Source of the DNA: Elysia chlorotica
Taxonomy: Eukaryota; Mollusca; Gastropoda; Plakobranchidae
Direction: 5' to 3'
Assembly (NCBI GenBank): GCA_003991915.1
Contig: RQTK01000507.1
Location: 196,804-260,803 of the forward strand
DNA: 64,000 nucleotides
Shown: positions 12,505-24,036 of the stretch, in pieces
How positions within the stretch are numbered: the first letter of the stretch is position 1
How the letters are laid out: each line of letters begins with the position of its first letter
The notes under the pieces: generated by a model
Databases searched by the model: none
Told to the model about the DNA's origin: nothing
Seen by the model: the letters and a program-made list of their open reading frames with translations, nothing else
Made by a program: the position numbers and the translations under genes

Positions 12505-13132
12505 AGAGACTTTTCCATAAAGAGGATCGTCCACAGTCACTTTCAAGAGAATAATATTATTATGTATATTATTGCTATTACTATCAATACACCCTGTAAA
12601 AGGTTGCCTTCCGAAGGGCATTCATATACTCATCTTTAAATAATTTGAAAGATACTTTCGAAGAGGATGTTTAGAAACTGAAACGTCTCATACAAAAGGA
12701 GTACAGAAATATAAATTGCGTGGATTTAATAACTGAAGTTGAGAAAGTCCCAAAGGAAGTGGAACGCTATTATAGACACAGTGCACATCTTATTTAATTT
12801 GAACGATAAGTTTAATTGAAAACATAATGTTGGTGGTCCTATAGAAATCCCTCCACGGGTATTAAATCAGCGAGAGATTTAATTAAAAAAAGGGAAAATT
12901 AAAAATACATGTTCTCCTTCGATGCAAATAAAAACGTTGTCTAAAAGAAAAACAGAGTTACGGTTGGCTAACATTAATGCTATGTTTTTACTCTTTGGCA
13001 CATCTTTCATCACGCATGTGAGGAAAGTACATCTAAATACAAATTTCCATTAGGTGATTGGTCCAAAGAAATGGAGACTTTACCGTAAAGTGGTTCATCC
13101 ACAGACACATTCAAGAGAATAATACTATTATG
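12505..13132. repeat. Pair of degenerate about 70-bp direct repeats
   Basis: 12505-12570 and 13064-13132 share GAGACTTT, then CATAAAG or CGTAAAG, then CATTCAAGAGAATAATA or its close variant, then TATTATGT. They are diverged copies of one element. Between them there is only AT-rich DNA. Confidence 0.5.
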
Positions 13133-14040
13133 TTCTTTTGGATTTTTTAAGTGTCAAACAGAACCTCAATTATCTTTTTTTTGCCTCAAACTGTGTGTCT
13201 GTTTGCTTTCTTCAAAATGTGCATTATACTACTTTTTATTTTAAAAAATTAGTGGTATGGAATAGTACAAAGATAACATTGCATGATTTTACATGATAAA
13301 TAAAAACATATTTTGTTCTCGCGATTGAAGGTAATGATAAGGGATTTAATATCAAAATTAAAAAAAAAAATTTTAAAGTCTACCACTCTGAATGTCTATA
13401 TCATACTTTTGATAAATGTGGTCTCCATTATTTTTGTTTGTGGATTATACTGCCTAATAAATTGAAATCTTTTTTCCCATAGAATGAACTAGCTAAGATC
13501 TTCTTTGACTGCAACAAATCTCACCTAGAAAGGCTACCCCTGTATGGAACTACATGAAATACGATTTTTAGATATTACAGAAACAATGGGGTAAATCAAC
13601 TGCGATTGAAAAACATGGCCTATATATTATTGTAAACGGTATCGTGGCAAATTTGAAGTTAAAAAATCATTAATGTCACGTATCAAACAAAACTATGTCT
13701 TTCAAATGTAGACCGACTCAAAATTATAGCTCTGTACAGTGTATGTCATATCATCGAGCATCACAAAGCTAATAAATATTCTACAAAACTCTATTAAAAA
13801 GTGACCGATACTATTTGAATTGCAAACCCTAGTTTAAAATATGCCCATGTTATTACATGCATTAACACACGACAATCATTAAACGTGAACAACGTTAGGA
13901 AATTATTAAACTTTCTAACCGACCCAAACTATTTCATTGCCGGATATTTAAGCATTTTAAAAATTGTTATAGTACAAGGTTCATTGTGATTGAAATCGGT
14001 GATTATAATTATAAAATAATTTAATGGAAAAATTAAAGAT
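13133..14040. other. AT-rich stretch without a recognisable gene
   Basis: No splice-flanked open frame or known element seen. Confidence 0.5.
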
Positions 14041-14148
14041 TTAAACAAAGTGCTTGTGCAGACGATTTTGGTATAATAGCATAAAAGCAATTGAAATTAA
14101 ATTATGATACAATCTTTCTCTGTCCACCCCTCTGTCTGTGTCTGTGCC

Positions 14149-14285
<137 letters not shown>

Positions 14286-14377
14286 ATGTGTAACGACTGT
14301 GCATATACTTCCTTGTGTTTAAACACCGAGTTCTAAATATAATCCACCTTGTCTTTCCCCCTATGTTGGCACAAACC

Positions 14378-16077
14378 ATGGAGAACTCTCGAATGCTTGC
14401 AACCATTCTGTGCGCCATCCTCCTCACACCGGAAGTCGCCTCGTTTCCAACCGGCGCACCGCTGAATGCTTGCATGACCCTTTACCCCAGCAGTCACGGG
14501 GCGTCCACGGCGACAGGGCCTTCGCCCTACAGTCTGACATTTTCCTCCAGCACGTACAGACCAGGCGAGACCATTGAAGGCGAGTTTTGTGACTTGCATA
14601 ATATTGTTATTATTGAAGGAGGAAGGGGTGCTGGGGATGGGGGCGTGGGGAGGGGGGCGTGTGATGAGATCTTACAGGAGATGCGAAGTTTGACCTGAAA
14701 TCAGGCTCCCATACTAACTTGTTTTTTGTGTCAATACACTGGCTGCTTCCAAAATCGTGGTATCCCCACCACATCTCTGTAATCTGCAAAAACCAGTAAA
14801 AGTAATAATAATTATTATTACCAGAGGCCATACTATTAAATCGGTACCAAAATACCAATTCATCCGCCATCTAGCTTTTCTTTTCAACAAAGTGAAAAGT
14901 GCGAAGTGTTGAAGTCTGAACTGGTGATATCTTTATTGAGGCAGGTATAATAATATTATATATTATATAAATAAAATATATAATATAATAAAAAATGTTT
15001 TTAAAATATTATTTTATTTGATTCTGTTACTGGTTAAAATTTAATACATACATAACAGAAATGTATTAATCCACAAGTTAGGTATTTTTATTCATATTAT
15101 CATGCCATTTTCTGTGAGGTTTGGATCTATTTATTTCCCACAGTGACTCTCTCTGGTGCACAGTTTAAAGGATTCCTCATAGTCGGGCGTAAACAGATTG
15201 ATACAACCAAGTCCAATGTGGGCCACTTCCAAACCCCTGCCACCAAGGATGCGAAGCTTTTGTGCACTGGTCTTCAGGTACTCATTGTGTAACGTTGACT
15301 CGATAAAGCGCGTCCCTGTTTCAAGTCAATTTATTCAATATAATTCGCGTAGACTCGGAAACACTATCTTGTCAACATTAACAAAATGATGAATACTAGA
15401 AACTCTTTGTAGCAACGCAATAGTTTAACTTTATTAATAAATACCCTGTCTGAACACTACTCAATAATGTCTCGATCTAAACCAGTACTTGACAATACAT
15501 CTAGCTCTATAAACGACCTAAACAGTAGCAAAATAACAGCGTTCACTGCGGCAAGATGTTATAACACGATAAGAAGTATAAACAATCCTCTTCCTACAAT
15601 ATAACCATCATTCATTCTATCACTTCTATCACTCTGTCCTAACACAAGACACAAATCCACATTATTCGGGAAACTTCGAGAAAAGTTCGGAATCTAGATT
15701 GGATAATTATTCAATAACACTACTCATCCTCTCTTTTCTCAATCAAACTTCGAGCAGTTTCTAGAACATACTAGGTAAATCTAGACTCCAAGCCTGTTCT
15801 CGCCAAAAAGTCGATGAAAACCACTCACGCGACACATGCTAGCGTACGCGTAAACAATGTCAGACATTACTTTGTTTATAAATTCTATAATCGTTTTTAA
15901 AAAAACAGAATCGACACAGAAAGGAAAAATAAACTCGAATGGGGGTGAAATAAGGGAGAAGAAAAAAATAGATGTCTTTATCTTGATCATTTTCATTTTT
16001 TCAAGTAAAATATATGCTTCTTTTAATGTTGGCATTAACAGTTATAGTGTTATTGTTGTTGTTGATGATGATGAAAG

Positions 16078-16171
<94 letters not shown>

Positions 16172-17895
16172 GCTGTCATCGTTGCTGTTGTTTTTGTTGT
16201 TGTTGTTGTTTTTGTTGTTGTTGTTTTTATTGCTTTCAAATCATGTACGCCAATCTAAATATATTTTGAAAGATTATCTAAATGCAATCATTCGCAGTTG
16301 ATTATTTGATTAGTTTTGATCTGTAGGCTTGTAGTTGATGCCCTTGTTCAATCACCTGTGTCTTTTCGCCAGGAGGGCAACGGGGTGACCCACACCAACA
16401 ACACTGTCAAATCCAGCATCACGTTCGACTGGAAGGCGCCCGCCGCTGACATTGGAGACATTGTGTTCCAGTAAGTCTAGTTGTACGTCCAACACAGTGT
16501 GTTCCAGTAAGTCTAGTTGTATGTCCAACACAATGTGTTCCAGTAAGTCTAGTTGTACGTCCAACACAATGTGTTCCAGTAAGTCTAGTTGTACGTCCAA
16601 CACAATGTGTTCCAGTAAGTCTAGTTGTACGTCCAACACAATGTGTTCCAGTAAGTCTAGTTGTACGTCCAACACAGTGTGTTCCAGTAAGTCTAGTTGT
16701 ACGTCCAACACAATGTGTTCCAGTAAGTCTAGTTGTACGTCCAACACAGTGTGTTCCAGTAAGTCTAGCTGTACGTCCAACACGGTGTGTTCCAGAAAAC
16801 AGTCTAGCTGTACATCCGTACGACTGATTGTGTTCCAGTAAGTTTATTTCATGTGTTCCATTGAATCTAGTTTAACACAATGGGTTCCAGTAAGTCTTGT
16901 CGTATGTTTTTTTTTGTTCCAGTAGTTGTATAAATTTGTAACCAACTCTTTTAGCTGCATGGTTACTGGGAACAGAAAATAATATAGAGAGTGCTCTCTA
17001 AAAAGTAAATGGGTCTTTCTCGAGATGTGTATAGTGATCACAGCTGTGATTTTTTTTCGCTATGTTTTGATGCAATAGGCCTGTCTCAGCTGTCTTATTA
17101 ACAACTACATGTACTTCCTGTGCGCTAGTTTCACGATTGTAAGAGGCGGTGCCCCCAGTACACAGAGCGACCCGTCCGACTACTACATGGACCTCACATC
17201 TGCGCCCCTCAAGTCGGCATCCAAGGCTACCAAGACGGCTCACGGCTTCCAAGCGTAAGGCATACATACACTCGCCCATGTTGTGTAGTCATAGTATTCA
17301 TAATTAAAAATGATCCTTTAATATAATACAATCGCTCAATGCGCTTAATATATCTGTGGGCCCTCAAATTGTATGGACAGTGTACTGAAAAGCTATCAAG
17401 ACAATGTATAATTGCACTACATAAATATACACAGATACGTTAAAGTTGTAAATACAAAATTATCTGAATTTTACATTACTAGAGATAAAATTGTATCGAT
17501 GCTACTTTCATAAACTGCTGTACTAGTTTACTCTGCGTGTTTCTTATAAAAAAATATTTTGTTCTTTTTTGTTTCTTTTTTGTTGCTAGTATTTTTTTCA
17601 ATAAAGTATCGATGTATTCTCCAATATACCTGCCAAAGCTGATTGGTTTGAAGGGACAGTTAAAAGATTGTATTATTTTCCGATCAACATTAAAGGTAAA
17701 AAAGAATGAATCTTTCAAGAAATAAGAAAAGACTTATACTGGTAAATTGCTTGCAATTATTCATATTTCCTTAATTTTATGCTTCTTGTTTTTTACTTCC
17801 AGGAAACTTCGGATGTGGCTTTTCTAGTAACTTCCTATGAGAGTGAGGAAGAGATCGTCTATGCCATTCCTTCTTCCGACAAACGTGTTCACTGA
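14378..17895 (+). CDS. Secreted single-domain Reeler protein, paralogue 1
   Basis: Coding exons 14378-14579, 15144-15277, 16373-16470, 17129-17252 and 17803-17895 give 216 aa. A signal peptide (MENSRMLATILCAILLTPEV, mature end near FPTGAP) is followed by a Reeler domain: NACMTLYPSSHG, TATGPSPYSLTF, GFLIVGRKQ, VTHTNNTVKSSITFDWKAP, VFHFTIVRGG. The acidic tail is ETSDVAFLVTSYESEEEIVY. Single-domain Reeler proteins include insect immune-inducible proteins (Hdd11/noduler type, l(2)34Fc), so an extracellular defence role is inferred, not shown. Exon phases (1, 0, 2, 0) match paralogue 2. Oddities: intron 1 needs a GC donor (GAAG^GCGAGT), and intron 4 keeps the frame only with a GC donor (CCAA^GCGTAAG). 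The adjacent GT donor (AAGC^GTAAGG) would shift the frame and stop after about eight codons. If neither GC donor works, this copy is impaired. A poly(A) signal lies 104 nt after the stop. Confidence 0.82.
14946..14995. repeat. AT-only imperfect palindrome
   Basis: TATTATATATTATATAA is followed a few bases later by ATATATAATATAATA, in intron 1 of Reeler gene 1. It could form a cruciform. A low-complexity feature. Confidence 0.5.
16078..16235. repeat. (TTG)n trinucleotide array
   Basis: Long TTG run with a few interruptions, in intron 2 of Reeler gene 1. The poly-Val, poly-Leu and poly-Thr frames through it are artefacts. Confidence 0.95.
16463..16800. repeat. 36-bp minisatellite that copies a 5' splice site
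   Basis: Nine full 36-bp units start at 16463, 16499, 16535, 16571, 16607, 16643, 16679, 16715 and 16751, with a decayed tenth from 16787. Each starts GTGTTCCAGTAAGTCTAG and ends GTCCAACACA plus AT or GT. The first 8 bases of unit 1 are the last 8 coding bases of Reeler exon 3, so every unit repeats exon end plus donor (TTCCA^GTAAGT). In the exon's reading frame each further unit gives CAG TAA, an immediate stop. Confidence 0.97.
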
Positions 17896-17998
17896 GCCAA
17901 TAGTATTCTGCTATGATGGGAATTTTCAAAAAGGAAATACAAACATGTATTCGATAAAGTTGTAAGTTCTTATGTGGAAAACTTTTCAATGTAATTGT

Positions 17999-18004
17999 AA
18001 TAAA
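17999..18004 (+). terminator. Poly(A) signal of Reeler gene 1
   Basis: AATAAA 104 nt after the stop codon of paralogue 1. Confidence 0.7.
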
Positions 18005-18191
18005 GATTTTCCACGTTCAGAAAAGGGTTACTTGTTTTCTTGAGGTGTAAGTTCACTCATAACATACAATAAAAATATACGTGAACTAAGCTAGAAGACT
18101 GTTGTTTCATAGTTAATACTTTTTTAGATTTACCACACTTTCAGTTTGTAAAATAAAGATCGGAATTTTTTTTTATTTTACAAAGAGAATG

Positions 18192-18194
<3 letters not shown>

Positions 18195-18236
<42 letters not shown>
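18195..18236. repeat. (GA)n microsatellite
   Basis: Pure GA run followed by a G-rich purine stretch, between the two Reeler genes. Confidence 0.95.
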
Positions 18237-18241
<5 letters not shown>

Positions 18242-18259
18242 AAGAGGGGGAAGGGAGGG

Positions 18260-19600
18260 GGGAGAGGAGCGATTCTTTACCACGTATTGTATCCGCAACG
18301 ATACATGCATGACATAACTTTTTGAAAATTCTTCAATAATACCTAGTAATACTGCTAAGTTTTGCTAAGCCCATTTCGTGCTTAGTGTATCACTCAATGG
18401 TTATCTTGGATACCTTGCTCTTGGAAACTCGTTTTCCGAACAGCAAACCTCTTCATTCTACCAGAAGTTCTACAATGCCATTTGTTAAGTTGCTCATGGC
18501 GAGTGTTAAGTGTCTGGAGTGCGTATCTTTGTTGCCGTCACCGCTGCCAATTCGAGGATCCCATGTTAAAGTGAACTCGGGCAGACCAAGCAGGCAAATC
18601 TTACAATGTCAATCGCTGTAATTTCCATTCATTCGCGGGGTTCTTTTCGATTCCAGCGCTATGAATTTTTGTTGTTGTTGATCTAGTACTTGAACCGCTA
18701 ATTGCGAGGTGAAGATCCAACGCATTAGCTCATGACTGCGTGGTTAGGTTTGAACAAATCGTCCATTCTTGGCCACAGACAGAAGTGAATCGCAGTTTTC
18801 ACAATGGAACTTCATGCCACTTATTAGCTTGTGTAAGTCGTTAATTCTCAATGTACAGTCGCGTTTCTTTTCTCTTTTTTTTTTCCAAAACATCAGTTGT
18901 TGGTTTTTAAAGAAATGTTCCTATTGTTCTTGATTTTTAAGACATTGGTAGATTTAAATTCCATTCTGCTGAAGATTATAACGAATGGGTAATAGCTCGT
19001 GTCACTAATCAAAAGATGTAATTTGTCCGCATGCTTGTGTGTTGTAGCCATTTTGAGCTTCACTGGAACATGTTAAGATTACATGTTAGTGGTGTTTTTA
19101 ATGGAATAAGTCCGATGATCTGTTTCTTTTAACCCATAGAGTTATCGAGATGAAAAAAGAGCTACTATTCATTTCAGTGGGAACGGTTTTAGCATGTGCT
19201 GGCATTAATGAGTAGCTTTACGATGTTCATTGTTCACCAAAGAGGTTGGAACAGAGGCTCTACTTATTGGACAATTAAAATAGTTGATGAGAATAAACAT
19301 AACAGGGTCAGGTAGCAGATTGTCTTTACTAAACTCGTCTGAAATGTATGGGTAGGCAAAGAGTATTGCGTCCTTCAAACCACTGGTACCAATATCTTGT
19401 GGTCAGAAAAAAATCATCAAAGCACTGTTTCATTTTGAAGTGCCGTCATAGATTGATTCCATACTTACAAAAACAAACAATTTAAAGGTTGACACTGGTA
19501 ACGGATTTCAACAGTGCATGTTTGAAAATAAACGCCATAATTATGTTCCAGAAACATCGTATTTCTATAACTGCAGCTTAACTTTTAATAGGTTTTAATA
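18260..19600. other. Inter-gene DNA between the Reeler paralogues
   Basis: No Reeler exon remnant, transposon or splice-flanked frame recognised here. Confidence 0.5.
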
Positions 19601-19605
19601 ATTAA

Positions 19606-19606
<1 letters not shown>

Positions 19607-19641
<35 letters not shown>

Positions 19642-19940
19642 AAATAATAANNNNNNNNNNNNNNNNNNNNNNNNNNNNNNNNNNNNNNNNNNNNNNNNNN
19701 NNNNNNNNNNNNNNNNNNNNNNNNNNNNNNNNNNNNNNNNNNNNNNNNNNNNNNNNNNNNNNNNNNNNNNNNNNNNNNNNNNNNNNNNNNNNNNNNNNNN
19801 NNNNNNNNNNNNNNNNNNNNNNNNNNNNNNNNNNNNNNNNNNNNNNNNNNNNNNNNNNNNNNNNNNNNNNNNNNNNNNNNNNNNNNNNNNNNNNNNNNNN
19901 NNNNNNNNNNNNNNNNNNNNNNNNNNNNNNNNNNNNNNNN

Positions 19941-20023
<83 letters not shown>

Positions 20024-20122
20024 TAGCAATAACAATGACGACGACGACGACGACGACGACGACAACGACAACGACAACAACAACAATAAAAATGATAACA
20101 ACAACAACAACAACAATAACAA
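19607..20122. repeat. Compound trinucleotide array around an assembly gap
   Basis: (AAC)n at 19607-19641 leads into the gap. After the gap come (AAT)n at 19941-20022, (GAC)n near 20037-20062, then AAC and AAT runs to 20122. The gap probably hides more of the same repeat. Confidence 0.9.
19651..19940. other. Assembly gap (290 N)
   Basis: Run of N inside the trinucleotide array. Confidence 1.
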
Positions 20123-20824
20123 TAATAATTGTGTGCTTGGTATTGTATCCACTTGTCATGTGATATTTGGTTGTTTGTTATCATTTGTAATAATTATTTA
20201 CAACTTAAACTACGCTAACTATCTCAAATAATTGCACGGTACAACTGTAAAACGCAATGCAAAAGTGTATTTACTTCCGTCACTAGGACTCGATCACTCA
20301 TCAGTGATGACTTCATATCAAACTCTTTATATAGACAAGAGACATTGGTGGTTTACAGCGAAAAAATATGTTTCTCATATGTCTGATAAAAATGAACATC
20401 CGTTTATTTAAAAAGAAGTTTTGTGTTGCAATGAATGGACCATCGGGTGTTGCATTTTTTTTGTCTTAAGAAGTCAGTCAATCGAAGTAAATATTAACTA
20501 ATTGCTTTGTCAAAAGTAACACGTTTACCTTCATCAAGGCTTTATTTACGTACTTATTTTTCAACAAAGTTATTCAACAGTTATGTTAACTTTTCAAACG
20601 GGGTTACTCAGTAGGCGAGATTAGATATGAGAATCACGAGATAGTGTTAAGTAGATGATTCTCCCTCGGTGTCCGTCCTGCTCAGGCCCTGACTGGGCGT
20701 GAATGTTGATAAACAGCTCGGGATCACGAGTGACCAGGTCCACTCGCACTCGGACCGCGGCTACTTCAGACTCGTTATCACCGGTGACCTCTTCACACGG
20801 ACTCGGCGCCGAGTGGGAGCATCG

Positions 20825-20985
20825 CCAATAAAATCCTTGTAGTTGTACCAAGTGTGGTATCGTCAATAAGTTCCTTGTACCAAGTGCGGCATCGTCAATA
20901 AAATCCTTGTACCGAGTGTGGCATCGTCAATACAATCCTTGTACCGAGTGTGGCATCGTCAATACAATCCTTGAACTGAGTGCAC
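20825..20985. repeat. About 32-bp minisatellite upstream of Reeler gene 2
   Basis: About five imperfect units of TCCTTGTACCGAGTGTGG followed by CATCGTCAATA. It lies just before the candidate 5' exon of paralogue 2, in a locally GC-richer block (20660-21050). Confidence 0.85.
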
Positions 20986-21049
20986 GGACATCAGAGAGCG
21001 GATTGAGTCTTCGTGAGAAGTGTCATCACGAGTTCCGTCCCTTCTTCAG
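20986..21049 (+). other. Candidate 5' untranslated exon end of Reeler gene 2
   Basis: The block ends CTTCTTCAG^GTAAGCG at 21049/21050, a strong donor. A matching acceptor (ATGTTCCAG) ends at 21569, 32 nt before the ATG at 21602. The 5' boundary is unknown. Confidence 0.35.
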
Positions 21050-21601
21050 GTAAGCGTGCATTGCTCTAGGTTAATTACTTTATAGTCGGTACATTTTTGT
21101 TGCGTGTTACTAGTCTAAAACTAAGTATCGTGCACTAAAACTACCGGAACATTTACTCATAAGTATATTGGAGTTTGTGAGACACTCGTCTATATACTCC
21201 ATTCAACCAATCAGGTAGAAAATTTTCATATCACAAGCTAGAAAGATAGCCAGCTCGCAAGAAAAAAAAATATAATACTGAGACACAAGCATTCTAAGAC
21301 CAAATTATTTGATGAAATGAAAAGAATCACTGAAAAATAATTTCCGTGCATGTGATTAATACAGTTTTAGATCTTGTGAAAATTGTATTTTGGTTGTGAA
21401 GATATTTAACGGTTTAAAAAATCCCTCCATATTGAGTTCTTTTTTTAACCAGCAGGAGAAAGTAAAACAGGTGTGCTTTGCGGTGGCTTTTTGTGACAGT
21501 CTATATCATTCTATTGCATATAGTTCTTGCGATAAATCATAAAAGCTGTTTCTTTTCGTAATGTTCCAGATTAAAAGTACTGTTTATAAAAACCGCTGCC
21601 A

Positions 21602-23984
21602 ATGATGGATGCCCTGCGACTGTCCAGCGCCAGCTGCGCCCTGCTCGTCCTCGCCTCTCTCGCCTCTCTCGCCTCTCTCGCCGCCGCCTACCCGAACGGT
21701 GCTCCCGTCGGCGCGTGCACGACCTTGAACCCTGACAGCCACGGCCCGTCCACGGCCAAGGGTCCCTCCCCGTACACGATCACGTTCTCCTCAAACACCT
21801 ACCAACCAGGCCAGGTGCTGCAAGGTACGTACGGCTTGCCCTGCGCGTCCTATAACCTGTAGAGTTGCACTTTTATCACCTGTAAGTCATTTGTAACCTT
21901 AAATCCAACATCGAAATCATGCCCGTGCATGATGAGAAGGTCAGCTTTAACACACAATGTCAGAGTTTGAGACAGTGCGAAAAGTCAGAGTTATGCTAAG
22001 TATAGAGTTATGCTTAAAAATGACTTAAAGGCATAATTATTTGAGACAGTGCAGAAAATGACTAGCAGGAGTGATATAAAGAAGATGTGGAGTGGAAGAA
22101 GAGCTGATGACCCTCTCTGTAGTATTCATTCGTAACACAGCAAGCAATCCAGTGGCGCAAGTTAATACGTATAGAGCATGCAATGAAGGACCCTTACCAT
22201 CAACCACTATACCACCAGGACTGTCGGTCTACATAGCTCCTCCTGCCATCCCTAATTGTAAGGGTTCATACACGCAATATGATAGAGACAATAAGGCCTG
22301 AGAGTCCAGGCTGGTGGTCCTCACCGTTGCTGATGTCAACGGAATTCAAATATTTATCCATCAACGTTGCTACACAATGTAGAATTTGAAATTTGTAAAA
22401 CATGGTTTGAGATTATAGAGTCTCTTTTGTTTCGCTAAACCTACAATCACAATTTGGGAATGGAAATGGACTGTCCATTTAATAGGCTTTGACAGCAATT
22501 TAACAATCCACAATTACGCACACACTTGTCCTCAGCTTTGCAAGTTTGCACAACTTATTTCAATGTTTTCAATGAAGTGTCCAGCATGTTGAAGCGGGAT
22601 GTAAGACAATGAGTTAACAATGTAACCTTATATAGTCATAGACCAAAGAGATTCCCCTATAAATAACCTAGAGACTCCCCGCCTTCAATGTGGACTATCG
22701 GGAGAGCGGCCCCATTTGAACGCCAGACCAGCCGCCATGATACGGGCAAGGCAGGTCTGACCTAGATATAAACCGATGCCTGAGATACAGTAAACTGTAG
22801 GCTTTCCTGATACATGTACAGTGCAGTGTTTATGAAACACTCGAAAGCCCACCTACTAAGATAGACTGTTCTCTCTGCCCGCAGTGACGCTGTCGGGCGC
22901 CCCCTTTAAAGGATTCCTCATCGTGGGCCGCAAAGATGGCGACCAGACCATGGCCAACACCGGCTTCTTCCAGACACCCAAGTCCCCTGACGCCCAACTG
23001 CAGTGCGTGGGTGGAAAGGTACATGTATTCACACACACATTATATATGCGCAATTGTATGTTCTCTGTCATCTTGACTACACGGGAAACAAATTACATGT
23101 AGTCAAAACAAATTTATAGATAAGATCCTGCAATTTGAGGAGATACAGAGTAAAATGATAATGTAATGTGCACTACTCCAGGGTAGGGAGTACCAAAAGC
23201 AGATAGTAATAAAACTTGTTTTCGGCGGCTTCTTGCAAAGTAAACTTTATCCTGAAAAAACAATAAAAAGCAATGTTTGACAATTGCATAAACAATAAAA
23301 AGCAATGTCTGACAATTGCATAAACAATAAAAAGCAATGTCTGGCAATTGCATAAACAATAAAATGCAATGTCTGACAATGGCATAAAGAATAAATAGCA
23401 ATGTCTTACAATTGCATAAAGAATAAAAAGCAATGTCTGACAATTGCATAAAGAATAAAAAGCAATGTCTGACAATTTCATAAACAATAAAAAAGCAATG
23501 TCTGACAATTGCATAAACAATAAAAAGCACTATTTGATAATTGCATTCACTGCAACGCAGAGACAGGGTAGGGACACCGGGAATTATGTCCCAAAGGCTC
23601 CCATTATAATGACACATCATCCCCACATGACAATTCAAGCTATCATGTTGGAAAAATAGCTTATTAACAAAATTTTGATAAAATTCAGATTCTCGACACG
23701 GTGGTGTTTTGATTCTCCTGACAATAGTTTAAGAGGAAAATGGCAAGGGGAAAAGAAAACAATTACAAAAGCAGAAAAATCAGTAAAACGACAACAAAAA
23801 GTATGAGAAACACATAAACATTCGTTTCTAACAACTAAAAATATGGAGGATAATAAGATCAGGAACAGTAGACCTGGGCCTTTTGCACATGACTTCTAAT
23901 GATCATTATAAAGGTCATTGCTGACAAGGTAAAAGCTTCGACTTGAACAATAACAACGGTTTTATCAAAGATAAAAATTGAAGA

Positions 23985-24036
<52 letters not shown>

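Noticed and set aside
15857..16301. Poly-Val, poly-Leu and poly-Thr frames
   Set aside because: Products of the TTG triplet array in an intron.
16352..16841. Repeat proteins with LDVQLDLLEH or SSKSSCTSNT units
   Set aside because: A 36-bp period divisible by three keeps frames open; the true coding frame stops at the first unit.
19585..20184. Open frames crossing runs of X
   Set aside because: They cross an assembly gap and triplet repeats.
23114..23638. Minus-strand frames with FIVYAIVRHC-type repeats
   Set aside because: 32-bp minisatellite inside a Reeler intron, on the opposite strand to the gene.
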